Below are positions 1 through 12,134 of a DNA stretch of 64,000 nucleotides, in pieces. Both the position numbers and the translations under genes were made by a program. The stretch's first letter is position 1, and the number at the start of each line of letters is the position of its first letter. Source of the stretch: Odontocerum albicorne (lineage: Eukaryota > Arthropoda > Insecta > Trichoptera > Odontoceridae); contig OX463845.1 in the NCBI GenBank assembly GCA_949825065.1, positions 27,837,315 to 27,901,314 of the forward strand, read 5' to 3'. The notes under the pieces were generated by a model, which had not been told where the DNA came from, ran no database searches, and worked only from the letters and a program-made list of their open reading frames with translations.

Positions 1-1365
1 TGATTCTAGTTCAACCCAATTACGTCAAATAGCAAGAAAATAAATAAATGATCAAAAGTCTAAATATAACATTATGCTAATAGAACCAATGTTACTCATG
101 CTACCTTGTGGCTTAGTTATACGTATCTACAAATTTATTAAGCAGTTGAACCCTCAGTTATTATTGAAGATGTTGATATCGGAAAATTCACTGAACAAGG
201 TCATTCCGTGTGCGAGTAGTGATACTCTTAATAGCTGAGTTCGTGAACACTGCACCTAAAATAATTTCAATAGACGATGGCGTTAATAATTAATTGTCCA
301 ATACATTAAACCAAACATCAAAATTTTTTTTGCAATTTTTTCTATTAGCAATTAATTTGTTTGTGTGTAAACAGGTGCGTAGATTTCCTTTAACGCTTAA
401 AAAGTAATATCCAACAATACCCATTTAAAAATTCACATTCCTTGTAATAAAAATGTAACAGAAATCTTTTTGGGATTCGCTCAACTATGAGAGAATTCTG
501 GATTCCTCTCGGGTTCCATATGATTGAGTCACATTCCCTATTGTGAATCAGTGAAATATAAAGATATCTTATAACAGCGCCACCATCAAATACTCTAGAG
601 ACTTTTATCAAAAATCTCTGAACTTTATTAGTTTAGACTGTTGAAGACAACAGATTTTATCACGCATCTCAATGATAAAAGTATTACTAGTATAACGGTT
701 TAAAAATAAAAATCTCTTTAGGAATGGTTTATTTTTTAATATATAGCAGTTCACAAGTGCCACTAAATAAATTTTAAGTTGAATGAAACGACCAGCTTTC
801 ATGTGCGTCTAACTGTACCATTCGGATAATACATGATACAACATTTTAAAACCATGAATCTTATATTATCATTCTTCTTGAGGAGGATGGATAGATTTTT
901 TCTAAAAGTCGAATCCCCAAATAATTCCGAGTACATTAAAGCCGTAATTTGAGTGATCTTTGAGTTATCCGGTCACTAAATGGCGTTAGAGAATAAATAA
1001 ATGTAATGAACTTCTACAGCACTGGTATAAAGACTGTAGAATAGGTAGATGGTTACCACTCAAGCCTAGGAAATTCCGGCGTGACTTCAAGGAGTCTTGA
1101 TGAACAGCTGGGTGACGAGAATAAATTCCTCATTGGCCGGTAGAACTTTGTAGAAATAAAAACACAGTAGGACGTTTCAGAAGATGAGAATATATTTGCT
1201 CCATTTTGTGTCTCTTATGTTTCGTCCATCGCATATCGCAAGCACCGAGATCGGACCGTTTATGTAATTATTCTGCGGTAGCTCAACGCTTGTCACGCGT
1301 TTAGTGTGTGCATGGGCTATTTGTTAATATGCAGTGATAATGCGACGACTACACAAAGGTACGTT
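1..1365. other. Gene-free AT-rich stretch
   Basis: Only short open frames below 75 codons occur, on both strands, with no recognisable domain. I see no repeat family from elsewhere in the window. A somewhat less AT-rich patch lies near 1000-1330. Confidence 0.5.
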
Positions 1366-1367
1366 GT

Positions 1368-1412
1368 ATTACAATACAACTATTTTACAATACAACTATA
1401 TTACAATACAAC
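1368..1412 (+). repeat. Short tandem repeat, TTACAATACAACTA type
   Basis: About three adjacent copies of a 15-17 bp unit built on TTACAATACAAC are visible. Confidence 0.6.
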
Positions 1413-1499
1413 ATTCAACAATGTTTATAACAAATACATTTACTAATCTATGTGACGCATACGTCCGATACAGAACTACTAGCTGTTTCATCAGAGTTA

Positions 1500-1830
1500 A
1501 CCTTTTCAAATCTACGACAATCTTGATTCAGATCAAAATCAGTCATTTATAAGATCAAAGTGCGCCTCAAAGTAGATCAAGGTATTGAATCAGACAAAAG
1601 TCAGCCTAGAATCTTACCAAACACAAGTTTAATAAAATCAATATTAGTTTTGATCCCCCCAAAATGTACTCTAAAGTAGCTTTGAATCAAATAATAGTCA
1701 GTTTTGCAACAAATCAAAGTCAACCATGCACCAGACTTTATCTATAAATAACATAAGATCAAAGTTAGCTTTAAATACGGTCAAAGTCAGATGTGCATTG
1801 AAGCTTATTCTTGTACATCATTCCTTACAA
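1500..1830 (+). repeat. Degenerate GATCAAAGT/CAGTCA interspersed repeat
   Basis: Motifs such as GATCAAAGT, GAATCAGA and AAAGTCAG recur every 25-40 bp in imperfect form. This suggests a decayed minisatellite. No coding potential is evident. Confidence 0.4.
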
Positions 1831-2211
1831 GGGACTGTAAAATATAACAAAAGTTTAATGTCTGAAAATCGGGATGGCAATAATGAAAAACTAGCCTACC
1901 ATTGTGTTGTGCTCGTACTGTAACATATTATGTTTCCGTTGTATACAGTAAAATCTGACGGCTTTATTACTGTGTGGCGATATCTTCGAATACGTTTTTT
2001 TTAAACTTTGAAGTGAACACCTTTTCAAAATAGTTTATTTTGTGCCGGCAACAAGATAGTCATGCATTAATAATGACGCAGGATGATAAAACCAATATTG
2101 TTGATTAAGAAAAACTCCGAGATAATTTTTCCAGATTATTGGTACTGATAAATGTCTTTGAGATCGGTTTATTGTATTATATTGCACTTTCAATATAAAT
2201 GCTACAACCTG

Positions 2212-2385
2212 GTGACTATTTCCATGTGGTAATCTCTTCCAACCAACCAAAAATGTGTAAAAGAGGCCCGAAGTGAAAATCATACTGAAACCCTTTTTTT
2301 AAAAAAATCGGGCAAGAGCGGGAATCGAATTACAGCCCCCGGGCTGGAAGTTAAGCCTCTTACTAACTATGCCACATAGACTGTC
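2212..2385 (-). repeat. tRNA-derived SINE (reverse strand)
   Basis: Read on the reverse strand, 2385-2318 is tRNA-like: an A-box-like TGGCATAGTTAGTAAGAG and a B-box-like ATTCGATTCCCGC. It is followed by the tail shared by SINEs and LINEs here (GGTTGGTTGGAAGAGATTACC). It is too degenerate and too long to be a functional tRNA gene. Confidence 0.75.
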
Positions 2386-2446
2386 TATTCATCAAACTGG
2401 TTCAGATAATGATGCCTTTGACATTTGGGTAGATATATAGTATATA

Positions 2447-3405
2447 CTATGCGTATCCAGAAAGTAAGTGTACTGAGGCTCTCACGACCGGATGGATTTT
2501 ATTTTCGACATGTTGGCTACACTTCCGTGTAGCCTGACCCTTCCCCTCCGCAACGAGACCGGTTCGAGGTCAGTACGTTGAGGAGTGTCGACGCTACAAC
2601 ACGTTTCGTGAAAAATGCCAATCCAATCTCCCGCCAAGTGCGAAATACGCGGCGTTATCCGTTATCTCGTTTGGAAGGGAAAACCTCCGGTTGAGGTTTA
2701 TAATGAGGTGAAAACTGCATATGGTGATAAAGCTATGAATCGTACGAGTGTGTACAAGTGGTGTCGTGAGTTTAAAAACGGTCACGTCACACCTCTTCAC
2801 CCTCCGCCAAAAAGTTCAAAACCACAATTTCAGCCAAGAAAATCATGGCATCCGTGTTTTGGGACTATCGAGGCATAATTTTAATTGAATATATGCCTCA
2901 AGGGGAGACCATCAACTCTGCAAGATACTGTGAGACCCTAAAAAAATTGCGGAGGGCGATTCAGAACAAGAGGAGAGGCATGCTGACAAAGGGAGTCTGC
3001 CTGCTGCACGACAATGCCAGACCACACACGGCCAACGCCACGAAGGAACTGCTCGCCTCGTTTAAATGGGATGTCCTGAACCATCCCGCGCATTCCCCTG
3101 ACCTAGCACCTTCAGATTACTATCTCTTTACCTCCCTGAAGCTGCACATGGGTGGAAAAAGGTTTTCAACCGACGAGGAGGTAAAGGAGGAGGTGGAGAA
3201 GTGGACGGAGGGGTTGGCGGGAAACTACTTCGAGGAAGGCATCAAAAAGTTGATACCCCGTTTCACCACCTGCATTGAGAGGAATGGCGACTATGTCGAA
3301 AAATAGCTTACATATGTACTACGGTAACCACGTAATTTTTTTGTTTAAATAAAAAAAATTGTAACCTACAAAAATTCAGTACACTTACTTTCTGGATATG
3401 CCTCG
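2447..3405 (+). mobile_element. Internally deleted mariner with CGAG-type ends
   Basis: This non-autonomous Tc1/mariner element is about 959 bp long and flanked by TA at 2445-2446 and 3406-3407. Its terminal inverted repeats are about 30 bp, and both carry TATCCAGAAAGTAAGTGTAC. The right end reads exactly CTCG before the TA, so the family consensus end is 5'-CGAG. Inside are the N-terminal DNA-binding part and the C-terminal half of a mariner transposase, with the segment between them missing. It lies 29 bp before the first giant palindrome. Its ends match the scar octamer TACTCGTA found throughout the window. Confidence 0.9.
2615..3306 (+). pseudogene. Mariner transposase, internal deletion and frameshift
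   Basis: Two open segments in different frames belong to one mariner-type transposase. The first (2615 to about 2795) encodes the N-terminal helix-turn-helix region, with motifs such as GVIRYL and NRTSVYKWCREFKNG. The second (about 2800-3306, conventional Met at 2845) resumes before ASVFWDYRG and runs to the end at CIERNGDYVEK. The second half keeps HDNARPH and HSPDLAPSDYY, that is two acidic catalytic residues with 34 residues between them, as in D,D34D mariners. The first catalytic Asp, normally in a (T/C)DE(K/T)W motif, is absent because the intervening part is deleted near 2795-2805, and the frame changes there. The product cannot be an active transposase. It could be mobilised in trans, since both inverted repeats remain. 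Confidence 0.85.
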
Positions 3406-3434
3406 TAGATTATTATGCCATAATAATGATACTG

Positions 3435-5119
3435 AATGATTATTCCCATATTCGTTTATTTTCTAAACCCTTTCTACTAGTGACAAGCGTACCTGAGGTC
3501 GGTTTATTATTTATTACAAACTAAATCGGCTAATAATTATAAACTTATAATAAATTGACCAGATTAGTATTTATTACTGTCCATGAGATTTCATAACCAG
3601 TTAATAATAGACTCGCTTTGACATTGCCATGTTTTAAAAAACGATTGATAAAACATTTGATTTCAAAATGTAAATCACATAATGTTATGTGTTTCATTAC
3701 TGATTTTACGTTTGTCTGGTTGGTTGAAAGACATTGCTTCGTAGTAATAAGTCCACTAGATTGTTATAAAATGAAGTGTTAAATAAAGAAGTAAATGCCA
3801 CATATTTTTAAGAGTTTAAACTCATCCGCTTGTGAATTCGTACAAGTGATATTTTATCTTCATTGAAAGGAATGTGAAAAATTACTTTAGCCTCTTTGAA
3901 TAAATGGACAGTGGAAATACCTGTACAAATTTAATGCAAATCTTGAAACAAAAAATGTTTAAATTTTGTATTTCCACACTCGTGTCGGTTACGTAAAAAA
4001 TGTGGGGGTATACATTTTAAAATTGATCACGTCCAGGATGTTTCGGTAACAGCCCATGATTCATTAATGCTGGAGTTCTTGCTACGAGTAACTCGAGTGT
4101 TCCACAATTCCTCTAAGGACTTCTGTGAAGTTGAACGCGAGTTAAATTAATGTTTTACTTAGTTCTATCTAGGAACCATGTTCTTTGACAAATATGATAT
4201 ATTCTTCACTATATAAAATCAAGATTTTTGTGTCTTCAGATATAGTTTTTATTACATTTTAAACATATTAATTTTTCCAGAACGTTCACGGTTTCCATAG
4301 AACAATTTGTTATTTTTTAACTTAAGAAGCCTTGTTCAGGTTTTTATACCATCAATCCTTTTACGTTTCAGAGTAAATCTATTGCGTGCTGCAGTGAAAT
4401 GGTTTATAAACTATTTTGTTTCACAGCACCTTTAAGGCATAAAGATTTTTTACTGAAATCCAAAACTTAACCAGTTCCATATCGATAAATTAAGTTTTTT
4501 ATACTCGTACACTATCGCAAGACAATTTAATCAAATTCTCTTCCTCTACCAACGTAAAGTCAGACATTTTACACTCTCAGTATAGTACGTCTTCTTGAGG
4601 ATAAATCTGTAATACATGGTTTCGAGATCCTAGCGGTGACAGAATACTATGAGACAATGCTTAAACTCTATATTCTCTAGTGTAGTTTCTTTAACAGAAG
4701 CGTTATTCGGCAGAAATTGTCAGCACCAAAAAACAAACGTATTGTTGCGTTGAAAACCTTTGGTATCCTGTCAAGCTACATATTAGGCAGCCCACTATAG
4801 CTCTGGAATGAACTGCCAGCTATCATATGACTCGCTCCATAGTTAGCGAGTTTCAAACAGCGATTTCAAAACATTATTATTCCCTTCAGTGATGTAACGT
4901 CTTTCCGGTTCCCCCATTATCCTTCTTTTCAATATCTCCTCCTATCTCCCAGCTGCAGATACAATTGTTGAATTTAAATCGTTGTATAATTTATGCTTTT
5001 TTTAACCATTAATTTTTTTTATCATTTTAAATAGAGCTCAAATATATAAATATTTCACCTAACATTGAAAACGAAATTCTTAAATAATGTTGTTAATTGG
5101 TTGAAGGAGATTGCCCTTT
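3435..5119 (+). repeat. Giant inverted repeat 1, left arm
   Basis: This arm pairs with the reverse complement of 5354-7037. The few differences seen are single bases, for example near 3563, 3945 and 4800, so identity is about 99%. It contains a LINE C-terminal remnant (4750-5010) and otherwise no gene. No target-site duplication is visible at the outer borders. Confidence 0.9.
4750..5010 (+). pseudogene. LINE reverse-transcriptase C-terminal remnant
   Basis: One frame reads LWNELPA, then two stops, then LASFKQRF. This matches the xLWNxLP...SxxxFKxxL pattern near the C-terminus of Jockey/CR1-like LINE ORF2 proteins. The downstream sequence ends in a GGTTGAAGGAGATTGCC tail (about 5098-5117) related to the tail of the SINEs. 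It is broken by several stops. The exact clade is not assignable by eye. Confidence 0.5.
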
Positions 5120-5353
5120 AAGTTTTTTGTTAAATTGATAATTAAAAAATATATTTTTATAATTTGAATATGGGAATTACTGTCCCATAAACTAAATATT
5201 GTTATATTTACCCTCACAGGTTTATTTAAATAATGTAAAAAACTAATACACTGAAAAAATGTAAAAAAAAAACAGAATAAAGTGAACGGACGAAGGAAAT
5301 AAGAAATATCTCTGATGTTCTAATAATTCGAAACTTTCTACATATTTTTTTCC
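5120..5353. other. Spacer of inverted repeat 1
   Basis: This is 234 bp of AT-rich unique sequence between the two arms. Nothing recognisable is encoded. Confidence 0.85.
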
Positions 5354-7037
5354 AAAGGGCAATCTCCTTCAACCAATTAACAACATTATTTAAGAATTTC
5401 GTTTTCAATGTTAGGTGAAATATTTATATATTTGAGCTCTATTTAAAATGATAAAAAAATTAATGGTTAAAAAAAGCATAAATTATACAACGATTTAAAT
5501 TCAACAATTGTATCTGCAGCTGGGAGATAGGAGGAGATATTGAAAAGAAGGATAATGGGGGAACCGGAAAGACGTTACATCACTGAAGGGAATAATAATG
5601 TTTTGAAATCGCTGTTTGAAACTCGCTAACTATGGAGCGAGTCATATGATAGCTGGCAGTTCATTCCAGAGCTGTAGTGGGCTGCCTAATATGTAGCTTG
5701 ACAGGATACCAAAGGTTTTCAACGCAACAATACGTTTGTTTTTTGGTGCTGACAATTTCTGCCGAATAACGCTTCTGTTAAAGAAACTACACTAGAGAAT
5801 ATAGAGTTTAAGCATTGTCTCATAGTATTCTGTCACCGCTAGGATCTCGAAACCATGTATTACAGATTTATCCTCAAGAAGACGTACTATACTGAGAGTG
5901 TAAAATGTCTGACTTTACGTTGGTAGAGGAAGAGAATTTGATTAAGTTGTCTTGCGATAGTGTACGAGTATAAAAAACTTAATTTATCGATATGGAACTG
6001 GTTAAGTTTTGGATTTCAGTAAAAAATCTTTATGCCTTAAAGGTGCTGTGAAACAAAATAGTTTATAAACCATTTCACTGCAGCACGCAATAGATTTACT
6101 CTGAAACGTAAAAGGATTGATGGTATAAAAACCTGAACAAGGCTTCTTAAGTTAAAAAATAACAAATTGTTCTATGGAAACCGTGAACGTTCTGGAAAAA
6201 TTAATATGTTTAAAATGTAATAAAAACTATATCTGAAGACACAAAAATCTTGATTTTATATAGTGAAGAATATATCATATTTGTCAAAGAACATGGTTCC
6301 TAGATAGAACTAAGTAAAACATTAATTTAACTCGCGTTCAACTTCACAGAAGTCCTTAGAGGAATTGTGGAACACTCGAGTTACTCGTAGCAAGAACTCC
6401 AGCATTAATGAATCATGGGCTGTTACCGAAACATCCTGGACGTGATCAATTTTAAAATGTATACCCCCACATTTTTTACGTAACCGACACGAGTGTGGAA
6501 ATACAAAATTTAAACATTTTTTGTTTCAAGGTTTGCATTAAATTTGTACAGGTATTTCCACTGTCCATTTATTCAAAGAGGCTAAAGTAATTTTTCACAT
6601 TCCTTTCAATGAAGATAAAATATCACTTGTACGAATTCACAAGCGGATGAGTTTAAACTCTTAAAAATATGTGGCATTTACTTCTTTATTTAACACTTCA
6701 TTTTATAACAATCTAGTGGACTTATTACTACGAAGTAATGTCTTTCAACCAACCAGACAAACGTAAAATCAGTAATGAAACACATAACATTATGTGATTT
6801 ACATTTTGAAATCAAATGTTTTATCAATCGTTTTTTAAAACATGGCAATGTCAAAGCGAGTCTATTATTAACTGGTTATGAAATCTCATGGACAGTTATA
6901 AATACTAATCTGGTCAATTTATTATAAGTTTATAATTATTAGCCGATTTAGTTTGTAATAAATAATAAACCGACCTCAGGTACGCTTGTCACTAGTAGAA
7001 AGGGTTTAGAAAATAAACGAATATGGGAATAATCATT
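5354..7037 (-). repeat. Giant inverted repeat 1, right arm
   Basis: Reverse complement of 3435-5119, including the mirrored LINE remnant at about 5463-5723. It ends at 7037, where the second giant inverted repeat begins (7036). Confidence 0.9.
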
Positions 7038-7079
7038 AGATTTCGATAAGATGTAAATTAAGAGTATTTAAAATGTTTT

Positions 7080-7290
7080 CCATACATACATACCGTCATG
7101 CCATTTCGCTGTCGGGATAGGCAGAGAGAACAGAGAACTTTCCTATCTGAACTCGCACACACACACACACACACATCCTTCGTCTCTTCCAAATCCATAC
7201 ACATGTCATACAACTTCTACGATTTCTCTAACTTTCTACTTGTCTATCTTTATCTCATTCACTCGAAATTTGATGTAAAGGAGTGAAACG
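7080..7290 (-). pseudogene. LINE ORF2 C-terminal fragment (family L1a), with (CA)n
   Basis: On the reverse strand this is the C-terminal end of the commonest LINE in the window: a CMD(V/L)EEAK-like segment followed by a Leu-Pro-Thr-Pro-like segment (CTGCCTA-CCCGACAG in DNA). A CA microsatellite (about 7145-7174) lies inside. A mirror copy is at 15300-15505. Confidence 0.55.
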
Positions 7291-7600
7291 TGTACGTGAG
7301 AAAGGACCGAAAGGATACGAATAAATACTGTAGAAATGCGTGCACCGATTAAAATAAATGGGGTGACAATTAATGGCAGAATTCGAAATTAAGTGATTAG
7401 GGATGAATGTCGACTTAAGGCTGAAGTGTTGAGTAAGATGAAGATAACGCTCTGAAATTGTTTGAGCATGTAGATTGAATCAATGAAGATATGGTAACAA
7501 AACAAACATATGGTGCAAATCTGAGTGGAAGGCGTAGTACAGGAAGACTAAACAAGCATGGTTGGATCAAAACATTTGCCAACTTTTTTATACTTCATAT
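7290..7600 (+). pseudogene. LINE ORF2 fragment, RTE-like (family L1a)
   Basis: Translation in shifting frames gives LKLFEHVD, NEDMVTKQTYGANLSGRR and GRLNKHGW. These match the LRWFGHVERM...RLTKxIYxAxVSGxRGRGRPRxxW block downstream of the reverse transcriptase domain in insect RTE-type LINEs. Multiple stops and frameshifts are present. A mirror copy lies at about 14990-15290. Confidence 0.65.
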
Positions 7601-7666
7601 ATCATAACATAGATGGTTTTAAAGGTGAATAATCTAAATCTAACACTTAGAAAGACTTACGAAAAG

Positions 7667-8120
<454 letters not shown>

Positions 8121-8379
8121 AAACAAAAAACCAAACAAAAAATCACATATTACCCTCTACAGAAGTGTAATGGGCTTTGTCAAAAGCCAAAAAATATCCG
8201 GCTTGTATAACAAACAATGATGAGGTATTGACAGAATAAAGAGGTTTCTTCAACATCTGTTAAAAAATCTTACCATTGTTCGTCAACAAATGGCATAAAG
8301 ACTAAAAACCAACTTGTCTGCACTAAGAATAAAAACATTTAAATGATGTATAGAGATGAATCTATGGTATAATGAGGAA

Positions 8380-8800
8380 TGTTGCCTAGGCATAAAGTGA
8401 GCACTTAACTCAGCCTTCAGCAGGGTTTACGATCAAGAAAGCACCGGTGAGATGGATCGGCCACGTAAAGAGAATGAATGATGAAATATTTGCAAAAATA
8501 AGATTCGAGAAGTTTAGGAAGACATAATAAAATTCATCAAATTTTGAATAAGGGAAGAGGGAAAAATCTTTTGTAATATGATAATATGCATAACGAGGTG
8601 TATGGACGTGGCGAAAGCGAAATATGTGTAGTAGGAAAGAACAAGTTGGACATCTGTTCTTTTTGCCTACCCCAATGGGACCTGGCGTGGTGAGAATGAT
8701 GTTAAATACAGTTTTAAAAAAATATGAAATAAATTATAAGTACAGATCAAATAAACCATATCTATGTTTCATTTTCAGTAAAAAGGCTTCTTGAATTAAA
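8380..8800 (+). pseudogene. LINE ORF2 C-terminal fragment (family L1a)
   Basis: Pieces such as RWIGHVKRMND, GVWTWRKR/MDVAKAKYVC and FFLPTPMGPG match the same RTE-like LINE C-terminus as the neighbouring fragments. Frames are interrupted. A mirror copy is at about 14060-14480. Confidence 0.6.
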
Positions 8801-9369
8801 CCTGAGACATAAAAAACTGAGACAGAATCGGAACACCGATATTGTATTGTGTTGTGCTCTGTAACTAATCTAACTGTTAATTCTTTAGCTACAGATTGGT
8901 GACAAGATTGTGTTGAGAAAATTATAACGGTGATTCAGCGCATTGTCAAACTCCCTCCAACCGTACGAGAACGAAAAGGTTACAACATTTAACAACACCT
9001 TGTTCTTTTCATAGCTCCAGGTGTTTGATTGACTGCTTTTCAAGCTTAATTGTTTGTTTAAATATGTAATACTTTGTTCGGCAATATCAAGAGTTAATCT
9101 TAAAATTAAAATCATGGAGGATTTAAAACGGTTAACAAATAAACGGTATTCTATAGTTTAAGACTTAGGTTGTATATCTTGTTTCTCTAAAGGTTTCGGG
9201 GCTCTTGTTGTCAATGGGGTTGTTACCTTGTTATACGGATTTTTTTCGATTCTGGTGGATTCACAGTACAGGTTCGATTCTGGTGGATTCACTTCCAGAT
9301 TAGTTTAGACCGTTTTACATCTTAATTTATGTTTTTGCTGTCTCTTATATGATATTTATTATAAATTTT

Positions 9370-9600
9370 AATAGCGTTACCGAGCAACACAAAAACAGCG
9401 TGATGTAAACTTGCCGATTGTCTTGGAACTTTGATTTCCTTGCTATTGGAACTTTGGATTTTATTTGTCAAGACAGTGTACTTTTAAGTGTAAAAGCTTA
9501 TTAAGTACGAAAGCTTTTACTATAAACTAATACACGCACAGGCGTTTTCCATTCACAGGATGTCTGATAACCATACTCCATTACGAGCAATAGTCTATTG
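9370..9600 (+). repeat. Dispersed repeat family X
   Basis: The block contains CTTGGAACTTTGATTTCCTTG and a Cys-free region beyond it. Related blocks occur at 23175-23640 (interrupted by a SINE), at 44785-44945 and, by symmetry, at 13270-13500. Its nature is unknown and no coding potential is seen. Confidence 0.5.
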
Positions 9601-9884
9601 TATAGTGAAAAAAAAATTAAGTATTACGATTTCCTAAATATTTTTTGGTTCAATTATAAAGTTTTATTTTGTTTGCTGGAAAAAAATCAATTTATAATAA
9701 CTTCATAGAATTGAATAGCAATGAGAAATAAAAAAAAAAACGTAAATATAAGCTTTATTTATTTTAAATTAAACGAGCACCTATAAAGGTATATTTAGAA
9801 ACTAGTTAAAAAAGATATATGTATTATAGCACCCATTTTGATATTCCACAACAGTAATTTAATATCAACTTTGTTATATGTAAG

Positions 9885-10430
9885 TGAAACGAGGAGTGTA
9901 AAATACTAAATGGAGACGAATAAATGCTGTAGAAATGCGTGCACTGAGAAGACAATATGGGGGGACAATGTATGACAGAATATGAAATGCAGTGATCGGC
10001 AATGAATGTGAACTTAAGGCTGATGTGTTAAGTAAGATGAAGAAGAGCACACCGATATGGTTTGGCTATGTAGAACAAATGCATTAAAACAAATATACGA
10101 GTACAGTGCAAATATGAGTAGAAGGCGTGGTAAAGGAAGACCAAGGAAAGTGTTGTTGAAAGAAGGAAATTTAAAAGTGAGATAATGTGTAGTAATTATT
10201 ATATGAAGAGGTGTATGGATGTAGAAGAGGCTAAATATACGAGTATGTGTTGTGATTGGAAACTCTTACGCTCTTTCCTATCTGCCTACTCCGACAGGGC
10301 AACAGTGCGATGCTATGTATACATGTTTAAAAACATCGGCACTGACAAAATACCAACATATCAGCTGAATTTCTATGCTAAATGGTGACAATGAAATGAT
10401 GTTCGAGTATAATATAATAAAATAGGTCTG
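9885..10430 (+). pseudogene. LINE ORF2 C-terminal fragment (family L1a)
   Basis: This is the longest and clearest member of the commonest LINE family. It reads, in broken frames, an ...IYE-ANMSRRRGKGRPRK block and then CMDVEEAKY...CCDWKLLRSFLSAYSDRATV. That corresponds to the C-terminal region of RTE-like LINE proteins (RGRPRxTW followed by C(M/K)xVDEAxxVCxDRxxWxSIxSAYP). Two scar octamers, at 10096 and 10238, interrupt it at TA dinucleotides that are intact in sibling copies. A mirror copy lies at 12435-12975. Confidence 0.7.
10096..10103. other. TACGAGTA scar in a LINE copy
   Basis: The LINE copy reads AAATA-TACGAGTA-CAGTGC here. The sibling copy near 58205 reads AGTATACAGTGC, with a single TA in place of the octamer. 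That is what a mariner footprint would give. Confidence 0.7.
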
Positions 10431-10731
10431 GCTCGTGACATTGAATGCGATTACAGATTTATCTCATGTCTGAGTTCGAATGCTTTTTGTTATTATTATT
10501 TATTTAAATACGGGCACCATTAATGCTGATAATATCTATATCTACTCGTAAGTTGAAACTTCGTGTATTCACAAATTGTTTGTATGACCCATACAATACT
10601 CGTAGACCTCTATTGATGATTCAACTTCATTGCATTGTGGACACTTCCCTTCCCGCACTCGGCAGGGGTCACGTTTTGATTCGATCATTTTATTTATGCA
10701 ATTTTCTAATATATCTAGTTGGCTTCCTTAA

Positions 10732-11515
10732 GTTCAATGGAACATTAATCGCAGTGGACAAACTTGTGTTGTTTTGAAATATATATTACTTATTATGTAT
10801 ACACCGTACTTTTTAGATTTTTTCGGTATAAAAATCCTTCTTGTCTAGAAGCATTCTTCTGCCACGACTGTTACGAGTACACGTTCTTTGTAAGGCCACC
10901 CGGAAAAAATGTTGTGATCCTTAGTGAAGCAGTTGCAACAAATTGTTTGTGCAACTCCTGCATAACAATACTGTACAGATTGGCCAATAAATATGAGCAT
11001 TTTATTAATTTTCTTATTGTGTTGGCTTCGTCTTGTTTGCTTTCTTATTGTATTGGCTTTGTCTTGTACTAGTTTTTTTTCTATTGTATATCTCTCCTTG
11101 CCTATCAATGTATATTATTTGTAATGTTTTTTTGTAATATTTTTTTATCAAAAAGGTTATCTGAACTTTGAAATTAAATAAAAAACTCTTAGCAATTTAT
11201 ACAATTCTAAGAATTCAACATGAAATGATTGAAAAATATACAAGGGATAAAATCCAAAGATACGAAGGTGTTTCTAGAATTTATTATTTTTCTTTATTTG
11301 GTTATTAAAGGACATACAAATACACATATGAAAAAAACACTGATCATAACAGAAATGAACAAAAGCGTACAATATATCATATTGTATCTACTATGTATTC
11401 CAATTATTCATGTGTTATTGTTAAATAAATTGTTATTTTTGTTTTATTAAATACAATAAATAATAAGAGGATTAGAAATATGCGATTATCCACTGCGATT
11501 AATGTTCCATTGAAC
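10732..11515. mobile_element. TTAA-flanked element A with 27-bp inverted repeats
   Basis: This 784-bp segment is bounded by TTAA on both sides (10728-10731 and 11516-11519). It has matching 27-bp terminal inverted repeats starting GTTCAATGGAACATTAATCG. TTAA targeting is the hallmark of the piggyBac superfamily. No transposase is encoded, so it would be a non-autonomous (MITE-like) member. The inside contains sequence related to 31195-31480. The ends do not begin with the CCY triplet usual for piggyBac, so the family assignment is uncertain. Confidence 0.6.
10860..11095 (+). repeat. Dispersed repeat, second copy at 31195-31480
   Basis: Shares CACCCGG-AAAA, GTAGCAACAAATT-like and TTCGTCTTGTAC blocks with 31195-31480 in the same order. 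This copy has a TACGAGTA octamer at 10872-10879, where the other copy has a single TA (TGTTACACATTCC). Overlapping open frames on both strands are not supported as genes. Confidence 0.6.
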
Positions 11516-11519
11516 TTAA

Positions 11520-12134
11520 CCTGTTCACCGCGTTAAAAATCAAATTCCACGAATCCTGTGCGCGGCACAATTTCAGCGTTTTTTAATTTCTAAGTTTAAA
11601 CACATATTTTGTTTAGAATCACTGATATTTTATTACAACACCAAGTAAACATGACACTTAAGTAATTTTCTGATAATAAATAATAGTCATTACTCTTAAG
11701 GAGACTCATTAAATAAAGGAGATAAACTTAACATTACGTAAAATAAACAAAGGAATGCTACGATCAAATCAATGCTTCATGACACTCACCCAATCAAATG
11801 CATATAGCACTAGTAATGTTTATTTACATAAGAGAGACTTAGTAATGTTTATTTACGTAAGAGAGACTCATCGATGGACTCGATCCGCGCGACAGGTCGT
11901 TAATGCTGGAAATATTGAGAAACCAAAAAAATTCGGCGCTCTGTTTATTCAACAATATCTCATAAACTAATATATTATTTGACAAGGTTTTCGGAGATGT
12001 CGCTAGAATAAAGATTATTTTAAATTTTAGTTCAATTTTTATTCCGGTTTTGTGTAATTTTTTTTAAGTATTTGTGATTTGAAACTTGGATTGTCGTCAG
12101 ATCACAGGCGTTTGTGCTCCCCGCGGGGAAAGAG
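11520..12134. mobile_element. TTAA-flanked segment B, possible piggyBac-like MITE
   Basis: This 615-bp segment lies between TTAA at 11516-11519 and TTAA at 12135-12138. Its ends read CCTGTTCACCGCG and, on the opposite strand, CTCTTTCCCCGCG (9 of 13 alike), which resembles piggyBac-type ends. The ends are too diverged for certainty. It carries no recognisable protein. Confidence 0.4.

Noticed and set aside
8885..9115. 76-codon frame present in mirror image at 13750-13980
   Set aside because: Its repetition only reflects the palindrome. Sequence and context show no domain, and each arm predicts it equally.
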